A stretch of DNA of 64,000 nucleotides from the NCBI GenBank assembly GCA_004000035.1, contig RJAE01000007.1, positions 62,001 to 126,000 of the forward strand. The letters run 5' to 3'. The DNA comes from Arthrobacter sulfonylureivorans (lineage in GTDB: Bacteria; Actinomycetota; Actinomycetes; Actinomycetales; Micrococcaceae). The notes under the pieces are model-generated. The model searched no databases. It was not told the DNA's origin and saw only the letters and a program-made list of their open reading frames with translations. A program made the translations under genes and the position numbers. Position 1 is the stretch's first letter. Each line of letters starts with the position of its first letter. This document shows positions 13,658 through 22,100 of the stretch, one piece after another.

Positions 13658-16549
13658 TCATGAAAGAGGCCTCTCCAGAGCCGCGGAGGTGGACATAGTG
13701 GCGGCACGGGCCTCTTGGGCCGGGTTGCCACCCCACAGGGATCCTAGGGTGAGCGTTGATCCCTTCATCACGAAGGAATCGGCGGCGACGACGACGCGGT
13801 CTTCGATGGTTACGCCGTAGTGGACCAGTGCGCCGACGCCCAGCGTGACGTCGTCGCCGATGACGTCGTAGTCGGATTTGAACATCCCGTCCTCTTGGGA
13901 GTGGGACTGGATCAGGGTGCCGACGTTCAGTGTGCAGCGGGAGCCGATCGTCACCAGTGTCCGCTCGGGGATTGCGCAGCCGTCGTCGAACACCCGGGAG
14001 CCAATCCGCACGCCAAGCAGACGCCATACCAGCGGCTTGAAGGGGGTCCCGTTAAGGATCGACATGTATCGGCTATTGGCCTGCAGCTTCCAGTACCGCT
14101 CGTGCCACCAGAAGTAGGGGTGATAGATGGAGCAGAGCTGAGGCTTCAGCCGCCGGGTCCCGAGCACGAGGTGCTGGATGCCGATGGGGGCCAGCACGCC
14201 AACAACGAGCATTACGACAAACGATCCGCTGAGGGCCAGGAGACCAAATTGGTCCGACAGTTCGAGGCCGGCAAACGACACCAGTATTGCAAGCGACGCG
14301 AGGACCCAGCGGACAAGCATCAAGAGGGCCATCGAACGCAGATTGTGCCTGTTCTTGGCCGCGAGGTCACGGCGGAATGTGGCGCGGTCCGCATGCTCCT
14401 CGGAAACGGCGTCCCGCAGGACCGAGCGTGGGATCTCGAACGGTGGTGAACCGAGCAGGCCCACGTCGTGGCGGACCGGTCCGTCGATGGGAACCATGAC
14501 CTTGGTCGCCAACAGGCAGTTGTCCCCGGTCTTGGCTTCGGCCGGGTAGAGCACGAAGTTGCCCAGGAAGTTGCGCGCGCCGACCGACGTCCGGCTGAGC
14601 TTGAACGAAGTCGCCGAATAGTCGGCGTTCATGAACGACACCCCATCGGCGATCATCGTGCCGGTGCCGATCTCCGACAGGAACGGATTGTCGTGCTTGA
14701 ACATCGTGCCCAGGTTCGATCCGGTCTGCTGGACCGTGCCCTGCTTGTAGCCGAGGGCCCGCACGTAGTTCACGACGTATGAGCTATCGCCGAACAACGA
14801 TGGAAACATGCGGCTGTTGGTCATCCTCGCCACCGCCCGCTCGGCGGCATGCCTCAGCCCGAACATCGGATACACCGTGTTCGGCTTCAATGCGAGCTGG
14901 GGCACCCGTGGCACGGTCGTGATCAGGAGCAGCCCAACGATCGTCCCGCCAAAGACGGTCAAGCCGGCGTAGAAAAGAGCGTCGCCGTAGAAGACCCAGC
15001 TGGTGAACGCCAGAGCCTGCGTCTCCAGGAGCGCCGCCACGTTCGGATCTGCCAGAACGAACAGGATCACCGCCTGCCCTACCAGTATGCGGCCCAGTCC
15101 GAGTGCGGCGACGAGCTGGGTCGCGGCAAACGATCCCCGGCGCCACGGACGGTAGGGTGTCCGTTCGACCCTGCTGTAGTCCACGTCTGTACGCCTGCCC
15201 GGGGAACCGTGCCAATGCTCGCCCGCAGGCACGGCTTGGCCGGTGTACAAGGAGGAGCGGTGGCCCAACTGCGAGTCGTCTCCCATTGACGAGTCGATGT
15301 CCAGGACACTGCCCTCGCTGATGATGACATCGCGGCCAAGCGTCACCGCACCGAGCTGGATGACACCGCCGTGGGCGCGGTAGCCGTTGGCGAGCACGTC
15401 CTTGCGGATCACTGTCCCCTCCCCGATGGTGAGCAAGTCGGTGCAGACCGGCAGCCGGTTGGTCAGGATCGTGACGTTGCGGCCTACCTTCGCGCCCATG
15501 GCCCGCAGGTAAAAGGTCGTCAACGGGGTACCGGTCATCAGCGTGAGGGGCGAAGTGCGCATCAAAGTCTTGACGAGCCACAAGCGGAAGTAGGCGAGGC
15601 TCCAAATGCGGATCTCCTGGGGACGGAAGCGCCCGACGATGATCCACTTCGCCGCAATGGGCAGGATGCACAGGGCCACGAACACCACCGCTGCGTAGGC
15701 CGTCGACCGCAGGTAGATTTCCAGGAAGCTCATACCGTGCTCCAACCATTCGTGGTTGCCAGGCCCGGCGGCCGGGAACACCCACTGGTACCACACGGCC
15801 GCCATAAGGCCGGCAGCCAAGCAGTAGCCGAGATAGACGAGCGTCTGCAAAGCGCCACACGTTATGTACTCCCCCGTCCGCGCGTCCATCGGCGGCGTTG
15901 TCTCCGGCACCGACGCCACGGCTGGCGAAGGCTCCCCCTGCTTGTCCTGCTGCGGGGGAACCTGCAGGGCCGCGGCGAGTCCCGAGATAGTCGGATTGCC
16001 GTAGATCTCCTTCATGGACACCTTCGGAAGGTCCGGCTGCTTGCGCACACGGGCGCAGAACTGCGCCATCAACAGCGAGTCCGCACCCAGATCCTGGAAG
16101 AAGTGACTATCCGCCGGAACCGGCTTGCCGCCGAGCACACCGGACAGCACCTCGGCCAGCCGGACTTGCAGCTGCATCTGCGGCGCCGGTGCCTCTTGCG
16201 CCGGCGCCAGGGCAGCGGCCAACGCCGAGATCGTGCGGTGCTGGTAGATGTCCTTGATCGACACCGACGGCAGGTCCGGCTGCTTGCGCACACGGGCGCA
16301 GAACTGCGCCATGACCAGCGAGTCCGCACCCAGGTCCTGGAAAAAGTTGGCGGCAACAGGAATGTCGTCCTTTTTCACCACTGATGCGAGAATGCCCGAC
16401 AGCCGGCGCTCCAGGTCAGCGACCACATCCGTGGCCGGCATGCCTAGAGAGCCGTTCCCCGCCGGAGCCGAGGGTGCAGCGGGAACCGGAGAATTCGTCG
16501 TAGTTGTGGAACGGGGAGCTTCCTGCAGGTCGTCCACGTGCTTTTTCAC
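13658..16549 (-). CDS. Pls/PosA-type membrane megaenzyme with tandem carrier domains and no adenylation domain
   Basis: A 963-aa protein. Two near-identical phosphopantetheine carrier domains (about 40-110 and 120-190) each carry FFQDLGADSL, with attachment serines near 77 and 158. The rest matches the C-terminal half of epsilon-poly-lysine synthetase: paired transmembrane segments alternate with three left-handed-beta-helix transferase modules, ending GSLWGGNPA. Pls proteins begin with an adenylation domain, which is absent, so any substrate must be loaded in trans. Start GTG 16549 was chosen for AAGGAG nine bases upstream; the in-frame ATG at 16651 has no ribosome-binding site. Site B lies 332 bases upstream. 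The product is unknown. Confidence 0.9.
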   Translation of the reverse strand: MKKHVDDLQEAPRSTTTTNSPVPAAPSAPAGNGSLGMPATDVVADLERRLSGILASVVKKDDIPVAANFFQDLGADSLVMAQFCARVRKQPDLPSVSIKDIYQHRTISALAAALAPAQEAPAPQMQLQVRLAEVLSGVLGGKPVPADSHFFQDLGADSLLMAQFCARVRKQPDLPKVSMKEIYGNPTISGLAAALQVPPQQDKQGEPSPAVASVPETTPPMDARTGEYITCGALQTLVYLGYCLAAGLMAAVWYQWVFPAAGPGNHEWLEHGMSFLEIYLRSTAYAAVVFVALCILPIAAKWIIVGRFRPQEIRIWSLAYFRLWLVKTLMRTSPLTLMTGTPLTTFYLRAMGAKVGRNVTILTNRLPVCTDLLTIGEGTVIRKDVLANGYRAHGGVIQLGAVTLGRDVIISEGSVLDIDSSMGDDSQLGHRSSLYTGQAVPAGEHWHGSPGRRTDVDYSRVERTPYRPWRRGSFAATQLVAALGLGRILVGQAVILFVLADPNVAALLETQALAFTSWVFYGDALFYAGLTVFGGTIVGLLLITTVPRVPQLALKPNTVYPMFGLRHAAERAVARMTNSRMFPSLFGDSSYVVNYVRALGYKQGTVQQTGSNLGTMFKHDNPFLSEIGTGTMIADGVSFMNADYSATSFKLSRTSVGARNFLGNFVLYPAEAKTGDNCLLATKVMVPIDGPVRHDVGLLGSPPFEIPRSVLRDAVSEEHADRATFRRDLAAKNRHNLRSMALLMLVRWVLASLAILVSFAGLELSDQFGLLALSGSFVVMLVVGVLAPIGIQHLVLGTRRLKPQLCSIYHPYFWWHERYWKLQANSRYMSILNGTPFKPLVWRLLGVRIGSRVFDDGCAIPERTLVTIGSRCTLNVGTLIQSHSQEDGMFKSDYDVIGDDVTLGVGALVHYGVTIEDRVVVAADSFVMKGSTLTLGSLWGGNPAQEARAATMSTSAALERPLS

Positions 16550-16880
16550 TGGACAAAACTCCTTAGAGCCCAGATTAGTGAGCAACGCTTTTCTGCCCAA
16601 ATGAACCCATGAAGCTGCAAGTTTGGGCTGCAGATCGTGAGGATCGGGCATTCAGCAGGACGACGAGAATGATTCAACACCGGCGGTCGGCCCTAGTGTC
16701 TGCCTGTTCGTCCATAGGGGTTGTGGCGGAGGAATGAGTTGGGGAAGGCACGGCTGAACAGGCGGCGGAATGGGCCGGGGGGTCAGGCTGCCGGAGTTGC
16801 TGCTTCACGATGGTGGCTACGGTGAGCTATTTCAAGTTTACTCGTCATATCTCCACCGTCGAGCCCGGCCATACGCCCGC

Positions 16881-16909
16881 ACTGTGGCGGAACTGTGAAT
16901 GTGCTGTGG
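16881..16909 (-). promoter_or_regulatory. PhoP-box-like triple heptamer (site B)
   Basis: ACTGTGG (16881), ACTGTGA (16892) and GCTGTGG (16903) are spaced exactly 11 bases apart. The flanks are recognisably similar to site A (shared CTCCAC-GTCG and GGCCATA downstream on the minus strand). The orientation points to the megaenzyme gene, leaving a leader of about 330 bases. The rest of 16550-17133 shows no convincing gene; a 47-codon minus-strand frame from ATG 16988 cannot be supported. Confidence 0.6.
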
Positions 16910-17133
16910 AGGCATGCTCGTTTTTCGCCCGGCCCTCGTCGTCCCAGCGTCCACGGTCATCGTCGTCGTTGATCTGGGGAACCGTCATGGTCCTCGTACC
17001 TCTCGTTGTTCTGTTCCTCGCGAGAGCGATCTGTCCCTTGTGGGGCCCTGCGTGCCGGTGTGGGCGTCCGCGGTGCGGCGGCGAAACGATCAGGTACGGA
17101 AGACGGCTTCGGGAGACAGGACGGCAAAGACCA

Positions 17134-17462
17134 ATGACAGCGGTACAGGAACAAATGGGCCAGCGAACGCTCAATGAGCCGGTCGAAATTCGCTTCACGC
17201 TCCAAGGCCTGCCGTTGGCAGTGCGATGGCAGGGTCGGCTTGGCCGGTAGGGGCCGAGCCGCTGCACTGGTTCAGCCGGTGCAACTGGTGGGATTCCAAC
17301 CTGCATGCCGGGCGCGGTCAGGGCAACATTGTTGACGTCGAGTTCTGGCGCCTGCAGGTACGGGCCACCTCGACCTCGCCCCTGCGGACGCTGGAGGTGC
17401 GCAAGCATCCGGGCTGGGATGGATGGCATCTCGTGCAAGTCTCCGACGAAGAGTGGACATGA
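17134..17462 (+). pseudogene. DUF6504-like small protein broken by a one-base deletion
   Basis: The first frame (17134-17250) reads LNEPVEIRFTLQGLP and RWQGRLGR then a stop. The second frame continues with VGAEPLHWFSRCNWWD, VDVEFWRLQVRA and GWHLVQVSDEEWT to TGA 17460-17462. Adding one T near 17236 (CGGCTT-TGG) would join them into one protein of about 109 residues. The combined sequence resembles the small actinobacterial family with an R-W-x-G-R-L-W-R-V core that I associate with DUF6504. The break is a true lesion or a sequencing error. No strong ribosome-binding site is visible. Confidence 0.6.
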
Positions 17463-17532
17463 GGCCCTTCAAAAGAGGCAATCGCCACCTATGTGAAGAC
17501 CTGGTCCCTGTTGCGATACGTCACTTTTGTCC

Positions 17533-17562
17533 CTCCCGTACGGCCTCACGGTCGTACGGGAG
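17533..17562 (+). terminator. Hairpin downstream of the broken gene
   Basis: CTCCCGTACG (17533-17542) and CGTACGGGAG (17553-17562) form a perfect 10-bp stem with a 10-base loop, 71 bases after the stop. There is no T-run. Confidence 0.45.
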
Positions 17563-18177
17563 CATCCACAACCGCTCACTTACTCTTCGCCTTGGGTTGA
17601 CAGCTGGCGAAGATGAGGAGTGAAGCAGAGCCGTCGAAAACACATTTGAAGTTCGCGCTCGAGCCAGAAATCGAACCAGAGGATTGACGGGCTTTTGAGG
17701 ACTGGTGCGTCCCGTCGGCTGGCACGGCGCGCAGGGTCTGCACGGAATGAGAGTGGGCTGGATCCCAACCTGCATCCAAGAGCCAAGGAGCAGTTCCGGT
17801 CGAATTTGGCGGACCGCTGTCATGCTGAAGTTGCTCGCCAAGAGCGAGACGTTCGGTCATTGGGGGTGCTGGTGGTGTTGACTTCTCCTCCCTCAACATA
17901 ACCGACATTATGATGTGGATTTGTTAAATCAATGGGCCGGCAGGGGCGGAGCAGGCTAATCGGTACCCGCATCGCAACCCGCCGATACCGGAAATTGGGG
18001 CGGGACCGTCAATCGTGTTGGCAGACTTTTCGGAGGCTGCCGGGTTGCTGGCGCGAGCTTCATCCCCCGCGGGTGATGTCGTCCTCTCCTTGGGTGGAAT
18101 AGGTTTGGCCGAGCCGCGGCGTTCGGTTCCGTCGCGTCCCTCTGCACACAACACCGCAACCGGATGGAGACATGACC
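17563..18177. other. 615-base stretch without a supportable gene
   Basis: Several short frames exist on both strands, but none shows a recognisable domain or a good ribosome-binding site. Local composition is more AT-rich than the neighbouring genes. With the broken gene before it, this looks like eroded sequence. Confidence 0.5.
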
Positions 18178-18540
18178 ATGGCCGAAGAAGAAAACCCAGT
18201 CCTCGACACACTCGTCGAGATCACGACCGCATCACTCGATCACTCCAACCTCGATTCTCGGGAGCTGATGCTGGCTCGGATCGCGGCACTCGTGGCAGTC
18301 GATGCCCCGCCCGCCTCCTACCTGCTCAACGCCGGTAGCGCGATGGAGGTCGGCATCACCTTGGAGGATGTCCAGGGTGTCCTCATCGCCGTTGCGCCTA
18401 TCGTCGGCACGCCCCGTGTCGTGGCGGCCGCCAGTGACCTCGCAAAGGCGCTCGGCTTCGCCATCGGGCTCGAGATCGGGCTCGAGGCAGAAGCCGAATC
18501 CGACACCGAGGCCCAGGCCCAGGCCCAGGCCGAAGACTGA
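18178..18540 (+). CDS. Carboxymuconolactone decarboxylase family protein lacking the CxxC pair
   Basis: A 120-aa protein. Residues 25-95 carry the CMD fold (LMLARIAALVAVDAPP, AGSAMEVGITLEDVQ, IVGTPRVVAAASDLAKAL). Where AhpD-type members have C-x-x-C, this protein has VAVDAPPAS and no cysteine, so peroxidase chemistry of that kind is unlikely. The last 20 residues are a Glu/Ala tail with repeated A-Q-A-Q-A-Q. Start ATG 18178 is preferred because GGAG lies eight bases upstream; ATG 18172 is too close to it. A small unknown gene follows at 44 bases. Confidence 0.8.
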   Translation: MAEEENPVLDTLVEITTASLDHSNLDSRELMLARIAALVAVDAPPASYLLNAGSAMEVGITLEDVQGVLIAVAPIVGTPRVVAAASDLAKALGFAIGLEIGLEAEAESDTEAQAQAQAED

Positions 18541-18583
18541 ACTTGGCCCGGCGGGGACGAGAAGGTATGCCGGTGTCGGGGCA

Positions 18584-18796
18584 GTGGAGAACCGGGACCA
18601 AGAACGGCGCAGAGTCCCCTACAACGTCCACGACTCCGACTCATTCCGCGTCATCGAGGACGAGGCGGAATTGGAAACTCCCGATGGCGGGAAGATCATG
18701 CTCGTCGCGGGGGGTGTCTACTCCTTCACGGACGGGTCCACGGCCATTTGGCGGACCCGGTCGCCCTTCCTGAAGTTCTTCTTCGTCGTGGCCTGA
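18584..18796 (+). CDS. Small unknown protein (70 aa)
   Basis: An open frame beginning at GTG 18584 reads VPYNVHDSDSFRVIEDEAEL, then GGKIMLVAGGVYSFTDGS, and ends with the hydrophobic FLKFFFVVA. The regular alternation suggests a small beta-rich domain. I do not recognise the family. It follows the CMD-like gene in the same direction and probably shares its transcript. The ribosome-binding site is weak, so the exact start is uncertain. Confidence 0.55.
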   Translation: MENRDQERRRVPYNVHDSDSFRVIEDEAELETPDGGKIMLVAGGVYSFTDGSTAIWRTRSPFLKFFFVVA

Positions 18797-18803
18797 TCCC
18801 GAC

Positions 18804-18822
18804 CGGCCCGAAAGCCGGGCCG
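18804..18822 (+). terminator. Short hairpin after the CMD-like pair
   Basis: CGGCCCG (18804-18810) and CGGGCCG (18816-18822) form a 7-bp stem with a five-base loop, eight bases past the stop codon. There is no T-run. Confidence 0.45.
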
Positions 18823-19051
18823 CGTGCCCTCGTGCCGCATGCTGGCGAGAGACGCGGCAGATGCCGCAGTGAGGCCATGGGTGTCCGTTGAAACCTGCAA
18901 ATTGGTGTCGCCCTGTCCGCACCGGCATTGCAAGGCGGATCCTTGGTCTCTGTTCACACCTTTCCGCCGTCGGTAGGGTGTTGATTGTATGTTTTGCGCG
19001 GGACCGGCCCCTCGGCGGTGAACCTGCCGGAGCGACGCCTGAGGAGGCGAC

Positions 19052-19108
19052 ATGTCCGCCCCAAAAATGAATCCACACATCGCGGGCGGAACCGGCGGCC
19101 AACGATGA
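19052..19108 (+). CDS. 18-aa upstream ORF coupled to the MFS exporter
   Basis: ATG 19052 has a near-perfect AGGAGG (19042-19047). It encodes MSAPKMNPHIAGGTGGQR and stops at TGA 19106-19108, overlapping the MFS start as ATGA. The transporter start itself lacks a ribosome-binding site, so ribosomes probably reach it by termination-reinitiation. The peptide sequence gives no functional hint. Confidence 0.5.
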   Translation: MSAPKMNPHIAGGTGGQR

Positions 19109-20697
19109 ATCCGCCAAACTCCGGCGGCCAGCCGGTGCCGTTCAACCAAAGACTCGCGCTGCTGCTGGCGATGGCCATGTTCGTGCTCGTTGTCGACACG
19201 TCGATCATGAACGTCTCGATCTCCGCCGTAGTCAAGGACATCAACAGCACCGTCAGCGACCTTCAAGCGACAATCGCGCTGGAAGCGCTAGTGTCCGCCG
19301 CCTTCATCCTGATCGGCGGCAAAGTGGGAGACCTGATCGGCCGCAAACGCGCCTATATCCTGGGGCTCTGCGGGTATGCCGTCGGCGCCATCGCGATGAC
19401 AGTGGCCCAGAGCATTGTGCCGATCCTTATATGCTGGGCACTGATCGGCGGCCTCGGCGCCTCCCTCCTGCTTCCCGCCATGCAGTCCCTCATCCATGGC
19501 AACTTCGACGGAGACGCCCGGACCCGTGTCTATGCCCTTGTCGGGGCATCGGCGGCGATCGCAGCCGCCGTCGGCCCCCTGCTCGGGGGCTTCATCACCA
19601 CCTTCCTGTCCTGGCGCGTTGCCTTCCTGCTGGAAGCCGTCATCATCGCAGTTGTCCTATCCGGCATCAAGATCGTTCACGACGTACCGTATACGGGACC
19701 CCGGGAGTTCGACGTTGTGGGCTCGGTCTTCTCCGTGGTGGGTATGGGCGGCGTCGTCCTCGGCATCCTGGTTTGGCAGGAAGGCGGGGAGGCCGTCGGT
19801 GCCCTCATCATCGTCGGTGCCGCCGGTCTGGTCAGTCTTTTCTATTGGCTCGTGCGGCGAGAGCGCCTTCATAAGCCGACACTCCTGGACCCGGGACTGT
19901 TCCGGTCGCACGCCTTCCGGTTGGGCGCCACGCAGCAGATGCTCCAGCAGATTGCCCTCGGCGGCACCATGATCGTGCTGCCGATCTACCTCCAGATGGT
20001 GCTTGAGTACAACGCGCTGCAGGCAGGACTGTCCATTTCTCCGCTCTCGCTCAGCATGTTCGCAATCGCCCTGCTCGCCGGCAAAATGGCGGGGGCGCGA
20101 CGGCCGGCCAGCATCATCAGGTGGGGCTTCATCCTGCTGATGGCGGGGCTGCTCGCGGTCCTGCCGGTCGTGCCCCGCGCGGATTCCGGCTGGTGGCTCC
20201 TGGTCCCGATGGTCATCGCCGGGTGCGGTCTCGGGCTACTGGTGTCGCAACTGAACAACTACACCTTGTCCCCCATCTCTGACGAGCGCGTCAGTGAAGC
20301 CGCCGGCGTGAACTCGGCCGCTGGCTCGTTCGGCCTCTCGTTCGGGCTCGCCTTCGCCGGGGCCATCATGCTCGCGTCGCTCTCGATCATTTTCACCAGC
20401 TTGGCGACGTCAAGCACGGTGCTCCCGCCCGCCGAGCAGCAGCAGGTCGCGCAGGTCCTCGAAGAAGATGCCCAGGTACTCAGCAACACCCAACTCGCTG
20501 AACTCCTCGCCGGTCAGACACCGGAGATCCAGGCCGAAATCATCCGGATCAACACCGAGGCCCGGCCCATCTCCTTGCAGATAGGCCTGCTCATTCCGAT
20601 CCTCGCCAGTGCCACTGGCCTCCTGATCTCCTTCCGCATGATGCGACTGCCCGATCCCAAGCCCTCCGGCACCGGAGGGGGGACAGTCCTGGGCTGA
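19105..20697 (+). CDS. MFS transporter, DHA2 (14-TMS) drug exporter-like
   Basis: A 530-aa polytopic membrane protein of the DHA2 drug:H+ antiporter group. The first helix is LLLAMAMFVLVVDTSIMNVS with the conserved D-x-x-I-x-N-V. Motif A follows as GGKVGDLIGRKRAYILG. Motif C is seen as GASAAIAAAVGPLLGGF. About 14 hydrophobic segments can be counted, with a soluble Gln/Glu-rich loop (about residues 435-490) before the last. The start at ATG 19105 overlaps the stop of an 18-codon ORF with a strong ribosome-binding site. No regulator gene is adjacent. Confidence 0.9.
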   Translation: MNPPNSGGQPVPFNQRLALLLAMAMFVLVVDTSIMNVSISAVVKDINSTVSDLQATIALEALVSAAFILIGGKVGDLIGRKRAYILGLCGYAVGAIAMTVAQSIVPILICWALIGGLGASLLLPAMQSLIHGNFDGDARTRVYALVGASAAIAAAVGPLLGGFITTFLSWRVAFLLEAVIIAVVLSGIKIVHDVPYTGPREFDVVGSVFSVVGMGGVVLGILVWQEGGEAVGALIIVGAAGLVSLFYWLVRRERLHKPTLLDPGLFRSHAFRLGATQQMLQQIALGGTMIVLPIYLQMVLEYNALQAGLSISPLSLSMFAIALLAGKMAGARRPASIIRWGFILLMAGLLAVLPVVPRADSGWWLLVPMVIAGCGLGLLVSQLNNYTLSPISDERVSEAAGVNSAAGSFGLSFGLAFAGAIMLASLSIIFTSLATSSTVLPPAEQQQVAQVLEEDAQVLSNTQLAELLAGQTPEIQAEIIRINTEARPISLQIGLLIPILASATGLLISFRMMRLPDPKPSGTGGGTVLG

Positions 20698-20816
20698 GTC
20701 ATCGGGTTCCGAACGAATTGCAATCGGCCGTGCAGTGCCTCGAGTTCGGATACCGCTCACCCGCACCGTCGCTGCGACGCCGAGGCGGATCGGTCCACCT
20801 ATCAGGCCGGAGTGAG

Positions 20817-21263
20817 CTAGGGAGCTTCGGCCGGCGCCACTGCAAGGGCCCACAGGCCCTTGGCCTCGGCATTCTCGACCGCAATCGTGACCTTGCTGAC
20901 GGGCAACTCCATGGTGGTCGTGACCTCGGAACCGCAGTCAGTGCTCCCGGTTCCGAGGTCACCGTCTGCCGCTGTGACCGTTACGGTCATGGAGCTTGCG
21001 CCCTCGCACACCATCCCGATGCTGTACCAGCCTGCCTTCTCCGGCGTGAACTCCAGGCCCGCACCGGGCCCAATGCCACCGGAGGCGCGGTGGACGCCGG
21101 GCGCTCCCCACTGCTCTTCGCCGAACTGCTGGTTCGCCCACTCTTCGGGGTCGCGCTGGTCTTGAGTGTCCTTTGCTTCCAGAGACATCCCGAGTGGGCC
21201 GCAGGCCGTCACCGAGAGGAGCAGGGTCGCGGCCAAGGCACCGAGAGCTGGACGAAACGTCAT
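20817..21263 (-). CDS. Secreted lipoprotein of unknown function
   Basis: A 148-aa protein with a signal peptide and lipobox (LLLSVTAC, Cys21), so probably anchored on the outer face of the membrane. The mature part has an acidic, Gln-rich start (DTQDQRDPEEWANQQFGEEQW), then a beta-rich domain with AGWYSIGMVCEG and MTVTVTAADG and two cysteines that could form a disulfide. The family is not recognised. It is convergent with the MFS gene across a 119-base gap. Confidence 0.75.
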   Translation of the reverse strand: MTFRPALGALAATLLLSVTACGPLGMSLEAKDTQDQRDPEEWANQQFGEEQWGAPGVHRASGGIGPGAGLEFTPEKAGWYSIGMVCEGASSMTVTVTAADGDLGTGSTDCGSEVTTTMELPVSKVTIAVENAEAKGLWALAVAPAEAP

Positions 21264-21429
21264 GCCCGCAGCCTACCTGAGGGACAGAGCATCGGTGGTG
21301 CGATTGGCGACGCGCAGCTTGGGTGGCGTGTGAGGTCTGACTGAATGCGGGCGGCAAGGAGTTCGCCGGGGATGGCCCGGCCCTCCCCGGCGGCCTTGGG
21401 GCTGCTCTTAACCCTGGTCGATTAGTAGG

Positions 21430-21735
21430 TCAGCCCGCGGCCTGACCCTCGCGGGCCACCTCCTCCAGAATCCTGGCTGTCGGCGATGCCGTCATCAGCT
21501 GCCCGATCACCTCCGGTTTGTCCCACACCTGGCTGCGCAGCCTTTCCGAAAAGGCGGTCGCGGCGTCCTTGGTGTCGAAGTCAAGGAGCACGGCCACGTT
21601 GTTCTGGTCGTCGGTATCCCGGAATACCCGGACAGACCGGGCGCCCGACGCGGCGCGGCCTGCGGGATCGCTGTCGAAGACTTTCTTCCACTCCGCGTAG
21701 TCCCGGACCGGATAGCCAATCTGCAAGGTGAACAT
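21430..21735 (-). CDS. Small ferredoxin-like-fold (ABM/cyclase-type) protein
   Basis: A 101-aa protein beginning MFTLQIGYPVRDYAEWKKVF. The pattern of a first beta strand, D-Y-x-x-W-K-x-V-F helix, R-V-F-R-D strand and VAVLLDFDTKDAATAF resembles small dimeric alpha-beta barrel proteins (antibiotic biosynthesis monooxygenase or cyclase type). Catalytic function cannot be read from the sequence. Start ATG 21735 has AAAGGAACGAGG just upstream, which excludes the longer frame. It is divergent from the APC permease. Confidence 0.65.
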   Translation of the reverse strand: MFTLQIGYPVRDYAEWKKVFDSDPAGRAASGARSVRVFRDTDDQNNVAVLLDFDTKDAATAFSERLRSQVWDKPEVIGQLMTASPTARILEEVAREGQAAG

Positions 21736-21863
21736 CCTCGTTCCTTTCCCACGTCTTAGTAAGGACCAGAGTAGGCCTGGCAGTCCCTTCCGGGTAGGGC
21801 TCAAGGCTGGTGGTGATCCGGTCCAGCCGATGGCGGGGCGGAGCCGAGAATCGGGATAAGCCT

Positions 21864-21880
21864 TCTGGAATCGTTCCAGA
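21864..21880. promoter_or_regulatory. Perfect 7-3-7 palindrome in the divergent promoter gap
   Basis: TCTGGAA-TCG-TTCCAGA lies between the minus-strand small protein (start 21735) and the APC permease (start 22101). It is a plausible operator for either gene. The remainder of the 365-base gap is GC-rich with a few small hairpins. I could not match it to a known riboswitch. Confidence 0.4.
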
Positions 21881-22100
21881 GAGGCCAGTGGACGGCGGCG
21901 GGCGGCCCGGCAACCCGGGTATTTCCACGAGAGCTCCGCCGAATTGTCGCCCGGCCGGTTCGCATAAAGAAAGCGTTAAGGACCGTTACGGCACGGCCCA
22001 GCCGGTGGTGTCATGGGAACAGCAGACTTGCCGCGGACCCCGGGCCGGCCGATGTTATCGCCGCCGTGACCGCGGTGCTGTGATTTGCGGAGAGGATCAG

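Noticed and set aside
16845-16988. 47-codon minus-strand ORF overlapping site B
   Set aside because: The ribosome-binding site is ambiguous and the C-terminal half is only a translation of the heptamer repeats.
21880-22090. Possible riboswitch upstream of the APC permease
   Set aside because: A CCCGGCAACCCGGG segment recalls SAM riboswitches and the gene type recalls c-di-AMP leaders, but the surrounding helices could not be matched to either class.
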